Shown here piece by piece: positions 1 through 8,640 of a DNA stretch of 64,000 nt; the stretch's first letter is position 1, and each line of letters starts with the position of its first letter. The notes beneath the pieces were generated by a model. That model was given only the letters and a program-made list of their open reading frames with translations, did no database searches and was not told the DNA's origin. Position numbers and translations under genes: made by a program. Source of the DNA: CAXTSE01 sp035554115 (GTDB lineage Bacteria; Actinomycetota; Actinomycetes; Actinomycetales; Microbacteriaceae); assembly GCA_035554115.1 (NCBI GenBank), contig DATMIW010000071.1, positions 4,144-68,143 on the forward strand. Reading direction: 5' to 3'.

Positions 1-330
1 GTCGAACTGGTCGTGCGTGACGAAGCGCGCTGCGGTGAATCCCGCCCAGAGGATCAGCGCCGTGAGGAGGGCGTTGGCGAGGAAGCTGCCGCCATAGAAC
101 TCGAACGAGATGTCGGCCGCACCGGCAAGAACCCAGGCCGTGACGAAGCTGACGACCACGGTCACGAGGATGGGCCGCACCGCATCCGACGCCTTGCCCG
201 AGGGGGTGACGCCGGCCAGTTTCATCCAGTAATTGCCGAAGACTTTCGGCGTGTACCAAATCGAGCCGACGATCATGCTCGACAGGGTGGCGAGGATGAC
301 GGCGATGTAGTTGATGGACGGCGCATTCAT
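1..330 (-). CDS. DUF1761-like membrane protein (3' end cut by window edge)
   Basis: 110 codons are visible, reading from an ATG at 330 off the left edge, so the C-terminus is missing. The translation begins MNAPSINYIAVILATLSSM and shows hydrophobic segments at about residues 6-25, 52-72 and 82-100, with the WYTPKVFGNYWMKLAG stretch after the first helix that is typical of small DUF1761 membrane proteins. Function of that family is unknown. The start has a strong ribosome binding site (GGAGGA, about 6 nt upstream). The family assignment rests on my recognition of the pattern. Confidence 0.72.
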   Translation of the reverse strand, partial: MNAPSINYIAVILATLSSMIVGSIWYTPKVFGNYWMKLAGVTPSGKASDAVRPILVTVVVSFVTAWVLAGAADISFEFYGGSFLANALLTALILWAGFTAARFVTHDQFD

Positions 331-405
331 GGTGTCCTCCTTGACTGGGTGCCCGAAGCGTATCGCTCCCCACCGACGTGGGGCGAGAGCCGTAGGCTTC
401 GATTC

Positions 406-714
406 ATGCTTGTTGCCTTTTCTGTTGCCCCGAGTGGAACCGGCGAGGCCGATGCCTCCGTGCACGATGCGGTTGCTGCCGCCGTGAAGATCGTCCGCGA
501 GAGTGGGCTGCCGAACCACACCGACGCCATGTTCACCACGATCGAGGGTGAATGGGATGAGGTGTTCGGTGTCATCAAACGGGCGACGGAGGCGGTGGGC
601 GCTTTCGGTTCGCGGGTGTCGCTGGTGCTGAAGGCCGACATCCGCCCCGGTTACACCGGGGAGTTGACCGGCAAACTTGAGCGGCTTGAAGCAGCTCTGG
701 GCGACGCGGAGTAG
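406..714 (+). CDS. MTH1187/YqgV-type thiamine-binding protein
   Basis: A 102-aa soluble protein of the small ferredoxin-like thiamine-binding family (DUF77). It begins MLVAFSVAPSGTGEADASVH and contains the family's GLPNHTDAMFTTIEGEWDEV segment; members bind thiamine or HMP as a tetramer, probably as a vitamin buffer. The ATG at 406 is chosen over longer in-frame starts because TAGGCT lies 7 nt upstream with no Shine-Dalgarno, the leaderless arrangement seen repeatedly in this window. It is transcribed away from the DUF1761 gene and converges on the PKD-protein gene 13 nt downstream. Confidence 0.8.
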   Translation: MLVAFSVAPSGTGEADASVHDAVAAAVKIVRESGLPNHTDAMFTTIEGEWDEVFGVIKRATEAVGAFGSRVSLVLKADIRPGYTGELTGKLERLEAALGDAE

Positions 715-727
715 CTCGCGGCTCGTT

Positions 728-1513
728 TCAGCAGCCAGGGCCGTGTGGCGCGGCGGCGCAGTCGCGTTCGACGAGGACGGTCTTGGCGGTGCCGACTCGC
801 ACCTGGAGGTCGTTGGCTGGCACCGGGAGAGTGCCGGCGATGGGGACGAAGCCTGACGCTCCTATCCGGTACGCGGCGGAGTAGCTCACGATCAGTCGGA
901 TCGTGTAGTCGCCGGTCCTCTCATACACATGGCTGGTCGGGGTGGGATCGAACTCTCGGATGCCCGCCGCAGCCCACTTAGAGCCGGAGGTTGTGCGCGT
1001 GGCGGTGCTGCCATCGCCGTAATCCCAGCGGAATGCGACAGGGGTGAATCGCACGGTTGCGGGTTGCCCGAGCAGGGTTCCGTCAATGTTGTGCGCGCGA
1101 ATGGTCGAGTAGAAGTTGGTGTCGAGGCCGACGACGGTCCATCCGCCGGGCTCCATCGCCTGCGCTGGGGTTTGTGGAATGAACGACGCGATGTCCGCGA
1201 GGGTGATCGGCGAACTGCCGACCGCGGGCGGAGGTGGAGCGGAGCAGAGCGCCGGGTCGACCTCCATGCATTTGACGATGACCGGTGGACCGGAGGGTGC
1301 GGAGCCCGAGGTCGACGGGCGGGTGAACCCCTGCTTGCCGGGCGTGCCGGGGGTCGTCTGCGTAGCGCCAAGGTTCGCGGCGCCGCCCCCGAGTGACGCG
1401 GATGGGCAGCTTACGGTCACGGCGGCCTGGGAGCATCCCTCTTGCCTCGCGTTGGCCGCTCCCATCAAGGTCATCGAGAGTGCGAGAACTAGCAGAAGTC
1501 TTCGCCAGACCAT
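728..1513 (-). CDS. Secreted PKD-domain protein
   Basis: 261 aa. An N-terminal signal peptide (MVWRRLLLVLALSMTLMGA, likely cleaved after ANA) is followed by a low-complexity Gly/Pro/Ser region (about residues 40-100) and a PKD-like beta-sandwich domain at about 155-220, with FRWDYGDGS and THVYERTGDYTIRL-type motifs. No catalytic motif was seen. Its start overlaps the end of the upstream lipoprotein gene by 25 nt, so the two are probably translationally coupled and act together at the cell surface. Role unknown. Confidence 0.75.
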   Translation of the reverse strand: MVWRRLLLVLALSMTLMGAANARQEGCSQAAVTVSCPSASLGGGAANLGATQTTPGTPGKQGFTRPSTSGSAPSGPPVIVKCMEVDPALCSAPPPPAVGSSPITLADIASFIPQTPAQAMEPGGWTVVGLDTNFYSTIRAHNIDGTLLGQPATVRFTPVAFRWDYGDGSTATRTTSGSKWAAAGIREFDPTPTSHVYERTGDYTIRLIVSYSAAYRIGASGFVPIAGTLPVPANDLQVRVGTAKTVLVERDCAAAPHGPGC

Positions 1514-2028
1514 GCCTCGCTCCTTGCGACTTTGAGGATGCCGTCGTCGTGATTATCGATATCGATCTCGAACGGCACGCGCGAATCTCGGTTAGCCGGC
1601 ACCACTGAAGCGCCAGTCGCATCACGAACGTCAGTCCCCGAGACATCGACACACGCATACACCGTCAACACCACCTTTCCTCTCCCGGAATAGTCAGTGC
1701 TCTGGAGTCGCATGGAATCAAAGGACGATTGACCGACGAGCACGTAGCCCTTCGCAGCAAACTCGGATGCGGTTTTGATTTCGTCGCGTAGGGCGGCGCT
1801 CCTCGCGACTGAAGCGAGCTGGGAAGTGTCTTTCCAGCCGTCGTTGCCCAACGCGTTGGTTACCGTTTGGTACTTCTCATAAGCCGCCTTTGCCGCCGCA
1901 AGGGCCTCGTCCTCAGACGCGAACACGGCGGTCGCACTGGGCGCCGGAGACGACGGGCTCGGGCTGGGCTGAACGCAGCCGGTCAGCACTAGCGCAGCGG
2001 CGGCGAGGCCGAGGGGGAGAATCCTCAT
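1489..2028 (-). CDS. Secreted lipoprotein, unknown function
   Basis: 179 aa from the ATG at 2028. The N-terminus MRILPLGLAAAALVLTGC is a textbook lipoprotein signal with lipobox LTGC, followed by a Ser/Pro-rich tether and a globular domain of about 140 residues that I do not recognise. The start is preceded by TAGCGT 7 nt upstream and no Shine-Dalgarno, so I read it as leaderless; the 25 residues further upstream are not protein-like. The gene overlaps the PKD-protein gene by 25 nt, forming a two-gene unit for exported proteins. Confidence 0.72.
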   Translation of the reverse strand: MRILPLGLAAAALVLTGCVQPSPSPSSPAPSATAVFASEDEALAAAKAAYEKYQTVTNALGNDGWKDTSQLASVARSAALRDEIKTASEFAAKGYVLVGQSSFDSMRLQSTDYSGRGKVVLTVYACVDVSGTDVRDATGASVVPANRDSRVPFEIDIDNHDDGILKVARSEAWSGEDFC

Positions 2029-2130
2029 GCGTTCGACGCTAGAGCAGGGTGCCGGATCCGTGGGCGACTTTCCACAGCTTTCGATACGCCGCGGCGCGGC
2101 CATTCAACCGGCGGCAGCGCCGGAGGGGCG

Positions 2131-3165
2131 CTACTTCAGGCGGAGGCGACGGTCGTTGGCGGTGCTGTCGGGCTTGATGTCGATCACGTCGGAACGCGAG
2201 TCGAGGAACTCGCTGAACGAACGGAACCCGAGCGGCCGCTCCTTGAATCCGGCATCGAGCCGCAGCATTTGGCCCTTCACTTCACCGTTGGTCTGCCACT
2301 CTTCGTCGTTCTTGGCGTCGATCAGTTGGAGGGCACGGATCAGCAGGTCGGTAGCGGCGGCATCCGTCGTGGGCTCGTCATCGTCTTCGGCGTGACTGAA
2401 CGGGTTGTGCGGGTCGAGCGTGAGGGGCTTGACGGGCTGGGAGGCGCGGCGGGATCCGGTGGCGGGCTTGGCGGTTTCGGTTGTCGGGGATGAAGCTCGG
2501 CGGGGCTTGGTCTCGACAGGCTCGACCGGCGGGGAGGCACCCTCGACCGGCGGGGTGGTCGCGACAGGCTCGACCGACGGGTCCTTCTTCTTCGTGATCT
2601 TTGCGGGCACAACGCCGGGCAGTGCGTCGTAGTCGCTGAAGTCGTCGCAGGCCGCGATGAGCGCGCGCGAGGTGGACCCGGCCACGCCGATCCCGACAAC
2701 GAACCGCCCTAGCCGTTTGGCCCGCTGAGCGAGAGCGATGTAGTCCGAATCCCCGGCCACGATCACGATGTGCGTCACATCTTCGAGCCGGAACAGGTCT
2801 TCGACCACGTCGACGGCCAGCCGGATGTCGGCTCCATTTTTCGTTCCCGCCGTGTTGAACAGCTGGGTCAGGTCGACGGCGCGGTCGATGAGCTGGCGCT
2901 GGTAGCGGGCATTCGCCGCTGCCGACCAGTCGGCGTATGCGCGACTGACGACGATCGACCCAAAACTGGACGCGTAGTCGAGAATCGCGCCGACATCCAC
3001 TCGGGCGTCTTCGAGTCGCTGCAGAATCGCCTCGGTTGGAGGCTTCTCAACGCCGCGCACGCGGGCGCGGTCTTTGATGAACTGCCCGCCGCCGAAGATC
3101 TGGTCGTAACGCGAGATGACGACGTTGTCGAAGTCGATGTACACGGCGACGCGGGGTTCAGACAT
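2131..3165 (-). CDS. NYN-domain (LabA/PIN-like) protein with C-terminal OST-HTH/LOTUS domain
   Basis: 344 aa. Residues 5-185 form a NYN domain, a PIN-like fold linked to RNA cleavage, with acidic residues in VYIDFDN (D11, D13) and VAGDSDY. Residues about 190-270 are a low-complexity linker with two VEPV copies. Residues about 275-344 (LLIRALQLIDAKNDEEW to RLRLK) look like an OST-HTH/LOTUS RNA-binding domain. The combination suggests an RNA-targeted nuclease or RNA-binding protein; the target is unknown. The ATG is preceded by TAGTCT 7 nt upstream, so it may also be transcribed separately from the membrane-protein gene ending 16 nt upstream. Confidence 0.85.
   Translation of the reverse strand: MSEPRVAVYIDFDNVVISRYDQIFGGGQFIKDRARVRGVEKPPTEAILQRLEDARVDVGAILDYASSFGSIVVSRAYADWSAAANARYQRQLIDRAVDLTQLFNTAGTKNGADIRLAVDVVEDLFRLEDVTHIVIVAGDSDYIALAQRAKRLGRFVVGIGVAGSTSRALIAACDDFSDYDALPGVVPAKITKKKDPSVEPVATTPPVEGASPPVEPVETKPRRASSPTTETAKPATGSRRASQPVKPLTLDPHNPFSHAEDDDEPTTDAAATDLLIRALQLIDAKNDEEWQTNGEVKGQMLRLDAGFKERPLGFRSFSEFLDSRSDVIDIKPDSTANDRRLRLK
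2509..2575. repeat. GGTCGAGCCTGTCGAGACC-type interspersed repeat inside a gene
   Basis: Two copies of a 19-21 bp element (GGTCTCGACAGGCTCGACC at 2509-2527 and GGTCGCGACAGGCTCGACC at 2557-2575) flank a partial copy (CCTCGACCGG at 2541-2550). Similar elements lie between genes at 60538-60597 and 63478-63494. Here they are in frame and encode the VEPVET / VEPVAT parts of the NYN-protein linker. Confidence 0.7.
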
Positions 3166-3181
3166 GCGGCCCAGACTACGG

Positions 3182-4435
3182 CTACGGGGGGAAGACCGCC
3201 CACAGCCAGAAGATCGCGACAGGCTGCAGCCCGAGCCCGATCCAGAACGTCAGCTTGCGCCGACGCGGTGTAGCCGACAACCCCGGATGCCCGAGCAGCG
3301 GGGACAGCGGCAGCAGCATCCGGAGCAGGCTTTGCGTCGGCAGCAGCACCGCCAGCAGGTACACGATGTACATGACGGTGTAGGTCCAGATGTCGACGCC
3401 GAGCCGGCGGGTGGACGGGCGGGTCAACCAGAACGCCACGGCCAGCACGACCGCAACGACCACTGCAACGCCCGCCCACCCGAAGATGCCGCCATAGAAC
3501 AGGAACGTCGGCGTGAACGGCACGAACGCGACCGGCCCGATGAAGTCGCGCCACCACGATAGCTCGGTCTCGAAATACGCATTCGGGTTGCCCGTGACCT
3601 GCGCGGCAAGGATCGGCCACATCAGGGTCGCAGCAGTGATCAACACGATCGTGCTGCCGACGATGATCCATTCGCTGGGCAAAATGCGCTGCCGACGCGC
3701 CAAGCGCACAATGCCCTGGATGCCGAGGGCCGCCGCCAGCGCGATCGCACCCGGGCGGGTCACCGACGCCACCAACGCGAACGGCAGCATCACCAGATAG
3801 TGCCGCGACACGAGGGCCGCCAGCGCGCAGAACATCAGGAAGAGGAACAGCCCTTCGGCGTATCCGAGCTGCAGCAGGAAGCTGAGCGGCCCGAACGCGA
3901 AGAACAGAGCACCGGCAAGAGCCTGCTGGGGGGCGAAGTGCTGGATCAGCATCCGGTGCAGGGCGAGGGTGGCAAGGGCGCCGCAGATGACGGCGACAGC
4001 GATCGACGCCGCCAGAAATTCGAGCCCGGTCACGGCCATGACGCCGCGAACAATCCACGGGAAGACGGGGAAGAACGCCCAGGTGTTGTAGGCCACGTCG
4101 CCGCTGGGCGTCAGGGGCAGTTCGCTCGGGTACCCGTGCAGGGCAAGTGCGCGGTACCACGCCGCATCCCATGCCGAGAGAAACCCGGCGAAGCTGTTGT
4201 CGTTGATGCGATCGTCGAAGTGCGCAATCGACGAGTTGTGCGTGAGAGCCCAGATCCCGGCGAGGAAACCGGTGGACAGGATGCGCGCCACGACATAGCC
4301 GGCCAACAGGAACAGCCAGGCCGGCACAGTCGTCGTGCCGCGGAGTCGGACACGCGGTGCGGGAACCCAACCGATCCGCGGATGGGATTGGCCACGTGCG
4401 AGGGCGACGTCTCCCGAGATGTTCGCCTGTGTCAC
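3182..4435 (-). CDS. PIG-V/GT-C-like mannosyltransferase family membrane protein
   Basis: 417 aa with about nine to ten predicted membrane helices. After the first helix comes an extracytoplasmic loop with HFDDRINDNSFAG and AWDAAWYRALALHGYP, the acidic and WD-xx-WY signature of PIG-V-like GT-C glycosyltransferases, which use polyprenyl-phosphate sugars on the outer face of the membrane. Acceptor unknown; lipoglycan or protein mannosylation is a plausible inference. Start is a GTG at 4435 without an obvious ribosome binding site, so the N-terminus is uncertain. The NYN gene starts 16 nt downstream. Confidence 0.7.
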   Translation of the reverse strand: MTQANISGDVALARGQSHPRIGWVPAPRVRLRGTTTVPAWLFLLAGYVVARILSTGFLAGIWALTHNSSIAHFDDRINDNSFAGFLSAWDAAWYRALALHGYPSELPLTPSGDVAYNTWAFFPVFPWIVRGVMAVTGLEFLAASIAVAVICGALATLALHRMLIQHFAPQQALAGALFFAFGPLSFLLQLGYAEGLFLFLMFCALAALVSRHYLVMLPFALVASVTRPGAIALAAALGIQGIVRLARRQRILPSEWIIVGSTIVLITAATLMWPILAAQVTGNPNAYFETELSWWRDFIGPVAFVPFTPTFLFYGGIFGWAGVAVVVAVVLAVAFWLTRPSTRRLGVDIWTYTVMYIVYLLAVLLPTQSLLRMLLPLSPLLGHPGLSATPRRRKLTFWIGLGLQPVAIFWLWAVFPP

Positions 4436-4506
4436 CTGCTTATCGTTGCAGATCGCGAACGGTGCAGATGCCCGGACGCTGCCCCGAAAACGCCGAACCC
4501 CGAGAG

Positions 4507-5301
4507 CTACGACGCGAGGAACTCGAGGGCGCGCGTGCGGAACTCGCGAGAGGTGGGGGCGTTGAAGTGGTTGCGCCCGGGAATCTCGTAGAACTCGCCC
4601 AGCGGTGCCGCGTTCGCAAGGGCTCGGGAACGTTCGAGAATCGAGTCCTCGGTGCCGGTGGCAAACAGGATGCGTTGCGTCGGCGGATTTTCCGGGTCCG
4701 GCGAGGAGCCCTGCCGCATCCCCTCAACAAGCGCAACGAGCGCCGTGAGATCGTTGCCCGGCACGCCTCCGGCCATCGTCAGGTAGGCGTTGGTCATGCG
4801 GTCGGTGACCGGGGTTCCGTCCGCGATGTACGCTCGCGCGGCGGGCACATCGAAACTCGTGAGAGGGAGGCCGTCGGGAATCCCCCCGAGGACAGCTTTG
4901 GTGATGTGCGTCGTCAGTTCGAGCGACGAGGCCCACCCGACACGCCCACCCAGCGAGTAGCCGACGAAGGTGATCTCGTCGAGCAGATAGGTGTCGATCA
5001 CGGCGTTCACATCGTCGACCAGCAGCTTCATCGAATACGCGGCGGGGTCGTGAGGCTTGTCGCTCGCACCGTGACCGCGCTGGTCGATGGCGATCACACG
5101 GTATCCGGCGCGGCCCAGCTCGCGGACCCACCCCGTCGCGTGCCAGTTGGCGAGAGCAGAGGATGCGAAACCATGTACCGCGAGGACGACCGGAGCGTTC
5201 TCGTCGAGCTCGGAATGTCGGGCGAAATCGTAGGTGGCGATGTGCAGGCCATCGTGTGACATAACAGCTTGCGCCTCGGGGGCTGTGGGAACGAGAGGCA
5301 T
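4507..5301 (-). CDS. Alpha/beta hydrolase
   Basis: 264 aa from the ATG at 5301. The fold is clear: VVLAVHGFASSA holds the oxyanion HG motif, AIDQRGHGASD follows strand 4, GYSLGG carries the nucleophilic Ser, and a late GRNHF supplies the His. Substrate unknown. A GTG at 5352 would add 17 residues; I prefer 5301 because TACCAT sits 7 nt upstream (leaderless pattern) while neither start has a Shine-Dalgarno. The gene follows the NERD-helicase gene by 4-55 nt and may be co-transcribed with it. Confidence 0.8.
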   Translation of the reverse strand: MPLVPTAPEAQAVMSHDGLHIATYDFARHSELDENAPVVLAVHGFASSALANWHATGWVRELGRAGYRVIAIDQRGHGASDKPHDPAAYSMKLLVDDVNAVIDTYLLDEITFVGYSLGGRVGWASSLELTTHITKAVLGGIPDGLPLTSFDVPAARAYIADGTPVTDRMTNAYLTMAGGVPGNDLTALVALVEGMRQGSSPDPENPPTQRILFATGTEDSILERSRALANAAPLGEFYEIPGRNHFNAPTSREFRTRALEFLAS

Positions 5302-5356
5302 GATTTCGATGGTAGCGGCGCGCGAACCGGCCTTCGCCACGCGCCGTAGCACGACG

Positions 5357-7474
5357 TTATGCGACGCCGACCCAGAGCCCGTCGCGGGCCCGCATCATGC
5401 CGACATACAGTTCGCGCCGCTGCAACACCCGACGTTCGGCCGCGGTCTCGTCGGGGTCGACCACACCCGCGGTGACCAGGTGCGGCGGAGTGCGCGCAAC
5501 GAGGGTCTGCGCGAATTCCAGGCCCTTGGCCCGCTTGATGGTGCCGACCTTGACAGCCTCGACGGGGTATCCGTCGTAGTCCTTGAGCAGGATCGAGGCG
5601 ATGCCGGCCTCGGCGAGGGTCTCGGCTACCTCGGCCGCGTGCCATGAGTACAGAGCTAGAACTCCAATGTCGCCGAGCGAGGTGCCGCTTTCGGCGACGA
5701 GCCGTCGAATGTGTTCGACGAGCGCGCGATCATGGGCGGCGCGCGCGGGGAACACCGTGTAGATCGGCGGGTTTCCTTCGCGCTCGACGGTCGGGGGTGT
5801 GACCTGGGTCACGACGGTCTCGATATCGGGGGTGAGGTCGCCCGCGAGCAGACCTGCAGCGAACTGGGCGATTTCCTTTGTTGTGCGCTGGTTGCTCCCC
5901 AGCACGACCGAGCGACCCTGGATGTCGACGCCCGCCTCGGCCAGCGTGTAGCCGCCGGGGTAAATGGTCTGCTGCCCGTCGGTGATGAGGGTCAGACCAT
6001 CCGGACGATCGCCGACAAGCGAGTGCAGCATCCGGATCATGGAGCACGACATGTCTTGCGCTTCATCGACGATGACCGCGGCATAGCTCGTGAGGGGCTC
6101 GGATGCGAGAGACGATTCGGCTTCGAGGATCACGTCCTCCCAGTCAAAGATCTCGCGCTCGTGCAGGGCCGCCTCGTAGCGGTGATACAGGTTCCAGAGC
6201 TCAGCACGCTGCGGCGTGGTGAGCTGCCGCCGACGACCGAGGCGCGGCAGCTCGGCGTATGCGCCGAAGTCGGTGAGGCCGCGGCCTTTCAGCACGTGAC
6301 GGATCTCGTCGTGCCAGTAGCCGGGCGTCGCATCGAGTCGGCCGAGTTCGCCGTCTTTTCCGTCCCGGTTCCACAGATCTTTGAAGATGCGGTCAGCAGT
6401 CGTCGCATCGATATCGAGGGGACCGTGGCGTTCGGTGAGCACGTCGCGGGCGAACTCATGCACGCCACGGAAATCGATCTGGTTGGCGACATCGGGTGCG
6501 AGGCGTTCCATCAACGCTCGCAGTCGCTTCGGCAGGGTGCGCACATAGCTTGTGACCAGCACACGCCCTCCGGTGGAGCGGGCCAGGTAGGCGGCGCGAT
6601 GCAGGGCGACGACCGATTTTCCGGTACCTGCGCCGCCGCTGATGCGGGACGGGCCGGCGAAACTTGTGCGCACGAGCTGAGCTTGCTCGGGGGTCAGGAA
6701 CGTCATCCACTCGTCGACAGGCGCTCGTTGCAGGCCTTCGGAGAGAGCCATGCGCACCTGCTCAGCGGTGAGCCGCTCCGTTTGGGGAGCACCGGGGGTC
6801 GGGATGCCGGTTGTCTCCTTCTCCCATGCCGCAATCGGCGGGCGGGTGGCGGCATCCACCTCGAACGGGGTGGACTCGGCGGGCGGGAAGTACTCGGCCA
6901 GGGCATTGCGAACCGTGGCGACCTGCAGGGGTGTTAGACGCTGACCGAGGCGAGCGATTTCGGTGACGGCAGCCGCCTCGCTGAGGATCTGGACGCCAAA
7001 AAGTGTGGTGCGGGGGACGAAGGGGCTGGCGAATGCCGCAATCGCGCGTACCTCGCCTGCTGCGAGTCCGATTTCGGCGAGCAGTCGCTGGGTGGAATAG
7101 ACGAGGTCGGCCAGGCGGGCGATGGCGTCCCGAGGATCGGTGGCTTCGGCGGCCTCCGTGGTCTCTGTCTCGGGGGTCTCTGTCTTGGGGGTCGGGGCGG
7201 CGCGCCACGAACTCGCCTCGACGATGATGACGCCACCGGGTCCGACGAGAACGAGGTCAATTGTTGCGTCACGCGATCCGGGCCACTGTCGGTCAGTCAG
7301 CAGGGCGTAGCCGAGGGATTCCAGCTCGAGAAGGGTCTGGGCGAGCCGCGTACGAACGCGAGGGGCCTGCTCGAATGCGCGGGCGATTGTTGTCGCAAGT
7401 CCGGCACGCCGGGCCAGCTCGTCGGCCAGGGCACGCTGGCGAGCGGCCTCGTGCGCGGCCACGTCGGCTGCCAC
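5357..7474 (-). CDS. NERD-domain superfamily I (UvrD-like) DNA helicase
   Basis: 705 aa. Residues about 40-190 match a NERD (nuclease-related) domain, with DATIDLVLVGPGGVIIVEASSW as the restriction-endonuclease-like core. A SF1 helicase follows: Walker A GGAGTGKS at about 280-287, Walker B VIVDEAQD, motif IV-like LGSNQRTTKEIA, and KRAKGLEFA near the end. It probably translocates on and processes DNA in repair. The GTG start at 7474 has AGGAGG 8 nt upstream. An in-frame tandem duplication (two near-identical Thr/Glu-Pro units, about residues 95-110) sits in a NERD-domain loop. Confidence 0.85.
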   Translation of the reverse strand: MAADVAAHEAARQRALADELARRAGLATTIARAFEQAPRVRTRLAQTLLELESLGYALLTDRQWPGSRDATIDLVLVGPGGVIIVEASSWRAAPTPKTETPETETTEAAEATDPRDAIARLADLVYSTQRLLAEIGLAAGEVRAIAAFASPFVPRTTLFGVQILSEAAAVTEIARLGQRLTPLQVATVRNALAEYFPPAESTPFEVDAATRPPIAAWEKETTGIPTPGAPQTERLTAEQVRMALSEGLQRAPVDEWMTFLTPEQAQLVRTSFAGPSRISGGAGTGKSVVALHRAAYLARSTGGRVLVTSYVRTLPKRLRALMERLAPDVANQIDFRGVHEFARDVLTERHGPLDIDATTADRIFKDLWNRDGKDGELGRLDATPGYWHDEIRHVLKGRGLTDFGAYAELPRLGRRRQLTTPQRAELWNLYHRYEAALHEREIFDWEDVILEAESSLASEPLTSYAAVIVDEAQDMSCSMIRMLHSLVGDRPDGLTLITDGQQTIYPGGYTLAEAGVDIQGRSVVLGSNQRTTKEIAQFAAGLLAGDLTPDIETVVTQVTPPTVEREGNPPIYTVFPARAAHDRALVEHIRRLVAESGTSLGDIGVLALYSWHAAEVAETLAEAGIASILLKDYDGYPVEAVKVGTIKRAKGLEFAQTLVARTPPHLVTAGVVDPDETAAERRVLQRRELYVGMMRARDGLWVGVA

Positions 7475-7522
7475 GGGGAACCTCCTGATGTGCGGCGCTC
7501 GGGGTCACGCCGGACAACCAGT

Positions 7523-7577
7523 CTGTCCCCCCTGATGGGTTCGGGGTACCCCGCGTTGTGGGGCTTAAGGGGGACAG
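7523..7577. repeat. Nested inverted repeat, possible terminator or regulatory hairpin
   Basis: Arms CTGTCCCCC (7523-7531) and GGGGGACAG (7569-7577) are perfect 9-bp complements and enclose a smaller CCCC-N7-GGGG hairpin. The structure starts 9 nt past the stop of the PNPOx-like gene and lies upstream of the helicase gene. No U-tract follows on either strand, so a classic intrinsic terminator is not certain. Confidence 0.55.
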
Positions 7578-7585
7578 TATGAGGG

Positions 7586-8053
7586 TTACACCTCGACGAT
7601 GCGATGTGTCACAAGGTCTGCGGAGGCGCGGGTGAGAACGCCGTTAGCGACGCCGGGGCTGGCGGCATCCCAGATTTCGACTGTGGACACATCGACGCGG
7701 AGGAGCGCGACCCGCGGGTCTGTCGGGCCGCTGTCAAACCAGGATTCGGCCCAGGGGCTCCAGAACTTCTCAATGAGTGCCGCATCCCGCACAACACTGC
7801 CGGTGCCGCTGAACGACAGATGACCTTTGCCGTCGCCTACAGCCACATTGACCTCGGGATGATGGGCAATGTCGGCGGTCTTGGGGCTCGGGTCTTCTGT
7901 GAAGAAGAACAGCGTGTTGGTGAAGTTCTCGGGGTCGAGAATCGCGAGCGGTCGACTATGCAGTGCGTGCCCGGATGACCGGGTCGTGACGTGCGCATAA
8001 TGCGCCGCTTTCAGTATTTTCCGGATGGTTTCGCTGGCATCGTTGTCACTCAT
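7586..8053 (-). CDS. Pyridoxamine 5'-phosphate oxidase-like (general stress protein 26 type) flavoprotein
   Basis: 155 aa, one split-barrel domain typical of PNPOx-related FMN proteins. Recognisable parts are AHVTTRSSGHALHSRPLA near the N-terminus (flavin phosphate site region) and LFFFTEDPSPKTADIAHHP. The C-terminal SFSGTGSVVRD and EIWDA segments match the general-stress-protein subgroup. Likely binds FMN or another cofactor; the reaction is unknown. No ribosome binding site is obvious before the ATG at 8053. Confidence 0.78.
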   Translation of the reverse strand: MSDNDASETIRKILKAAHYAHVTTRSSGHALHSRPLAILDPENFTNTLFFFTEDPSPKTADIAHHPEVNVAVGDGKGHLSFSGTGSVVRDAALIEKFWSPWAESWFDSGPTDPRVALLRVDVSTVEIWDAASPGVANGVLTRASADLVTHRIVEV

Positions 8054-8125
8054 GCATTGACCGTGGCACGGCTTGAGGCCGATGGAGCGAATACCCAGGA
8101 AAGGGACAGATTCCCCGAGAGCGAC

Positions 8126-8563
8126 TCAGCCGCGGAGCAGTGCGAGAGTCTTCTCCAGGCGCCGAGCGCGTGTCTCGGCGGCCTTCGCCTCCGTGATTGA
8201 GCGGGCATGTTCCTTGCGGTGGCTATAAGGCAGGGCCTCCCATGCGGCGGCTGCCACCGGGTCAGCGGCGAGAGCCTCGGCCAGGTCGCTGGGCACCTCG
8301 ACTTCGCGCGGGGCGTCGTCGCGTTCAACAGTCAGCTCAACGGTGTCGCCGCCCGCAACACCCGCGGCTTCGCGATGCGCTTTAGACAGGGGAATGAGGT
8401 TCTTGCCACCCATGACGGCGGTTGTGCTGCCGTAGCTGTATCCGCCGGGGAGAGTGACGAGCACCGGCACGCGTTTGCCGCCGAGCGAGGCGACAACGTC
8501 ATCCGGAATTTCGATGCCGACGTTGTTTCCCTGGAGGAGCAGCGTTGTGGTGAAAGTGGGCAT
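8126..8563 (-). CDS. DUF1905 + YdeI/OmpD-associated domain protein
   Basis: 145 aa. Residues 1-80 form a small beta-barrel (DUF1905), including GIEIPDDVVASLGGKRVPV and YSYGSTTAVMGGKNLIPLSK. Residues about 90-140 resemble the YdeI/OmpD-associated region, with an LxxDPxAxxAWEALPYSHRKE motif that is very characteristic. Proteins of this architecture are widespread and of unclear function. Transcribed alone, with no strong ribosome binding site. Confidence 0.8.
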   Translation of the reverse strand: MPTFTTTLLLQGNNVGIEIPDDVVASLGGKRVPVLVTLPGGYSYGSTTAVMGGKNLIPLSKAHREAAGVAGGDTVELTVERDDAPREVEVPSDLAEALAADPVAAAAWEALPYSHRKEHARSITEAKAAETRARRLEKTLALLRG

Positions 8564-8640
8564 GGTTCATTCCACACCCTCAGATGGGACCGCGTCGAGA
8601 CCTGCTCAGGAGGTCGCTCACCCCTCGCTAGGCTGTGGGC

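Noticed and set aside
13..405. Long upstream extension of the thiamine-binding protein frame.
   Set aside because: The extension is Arg/Gly/Asp-rich with no fold and overlaps the DUF1761 gene on the other strand; the leaderless box supports the ATG at 406.
2868..4370. A 500-aa minus-strand frame over the mannosyltransferase and NYN genes.
   Set aside because: It is a Pro/Arg/Ala-rich out-of-frame reading of two real genes and matches no family.
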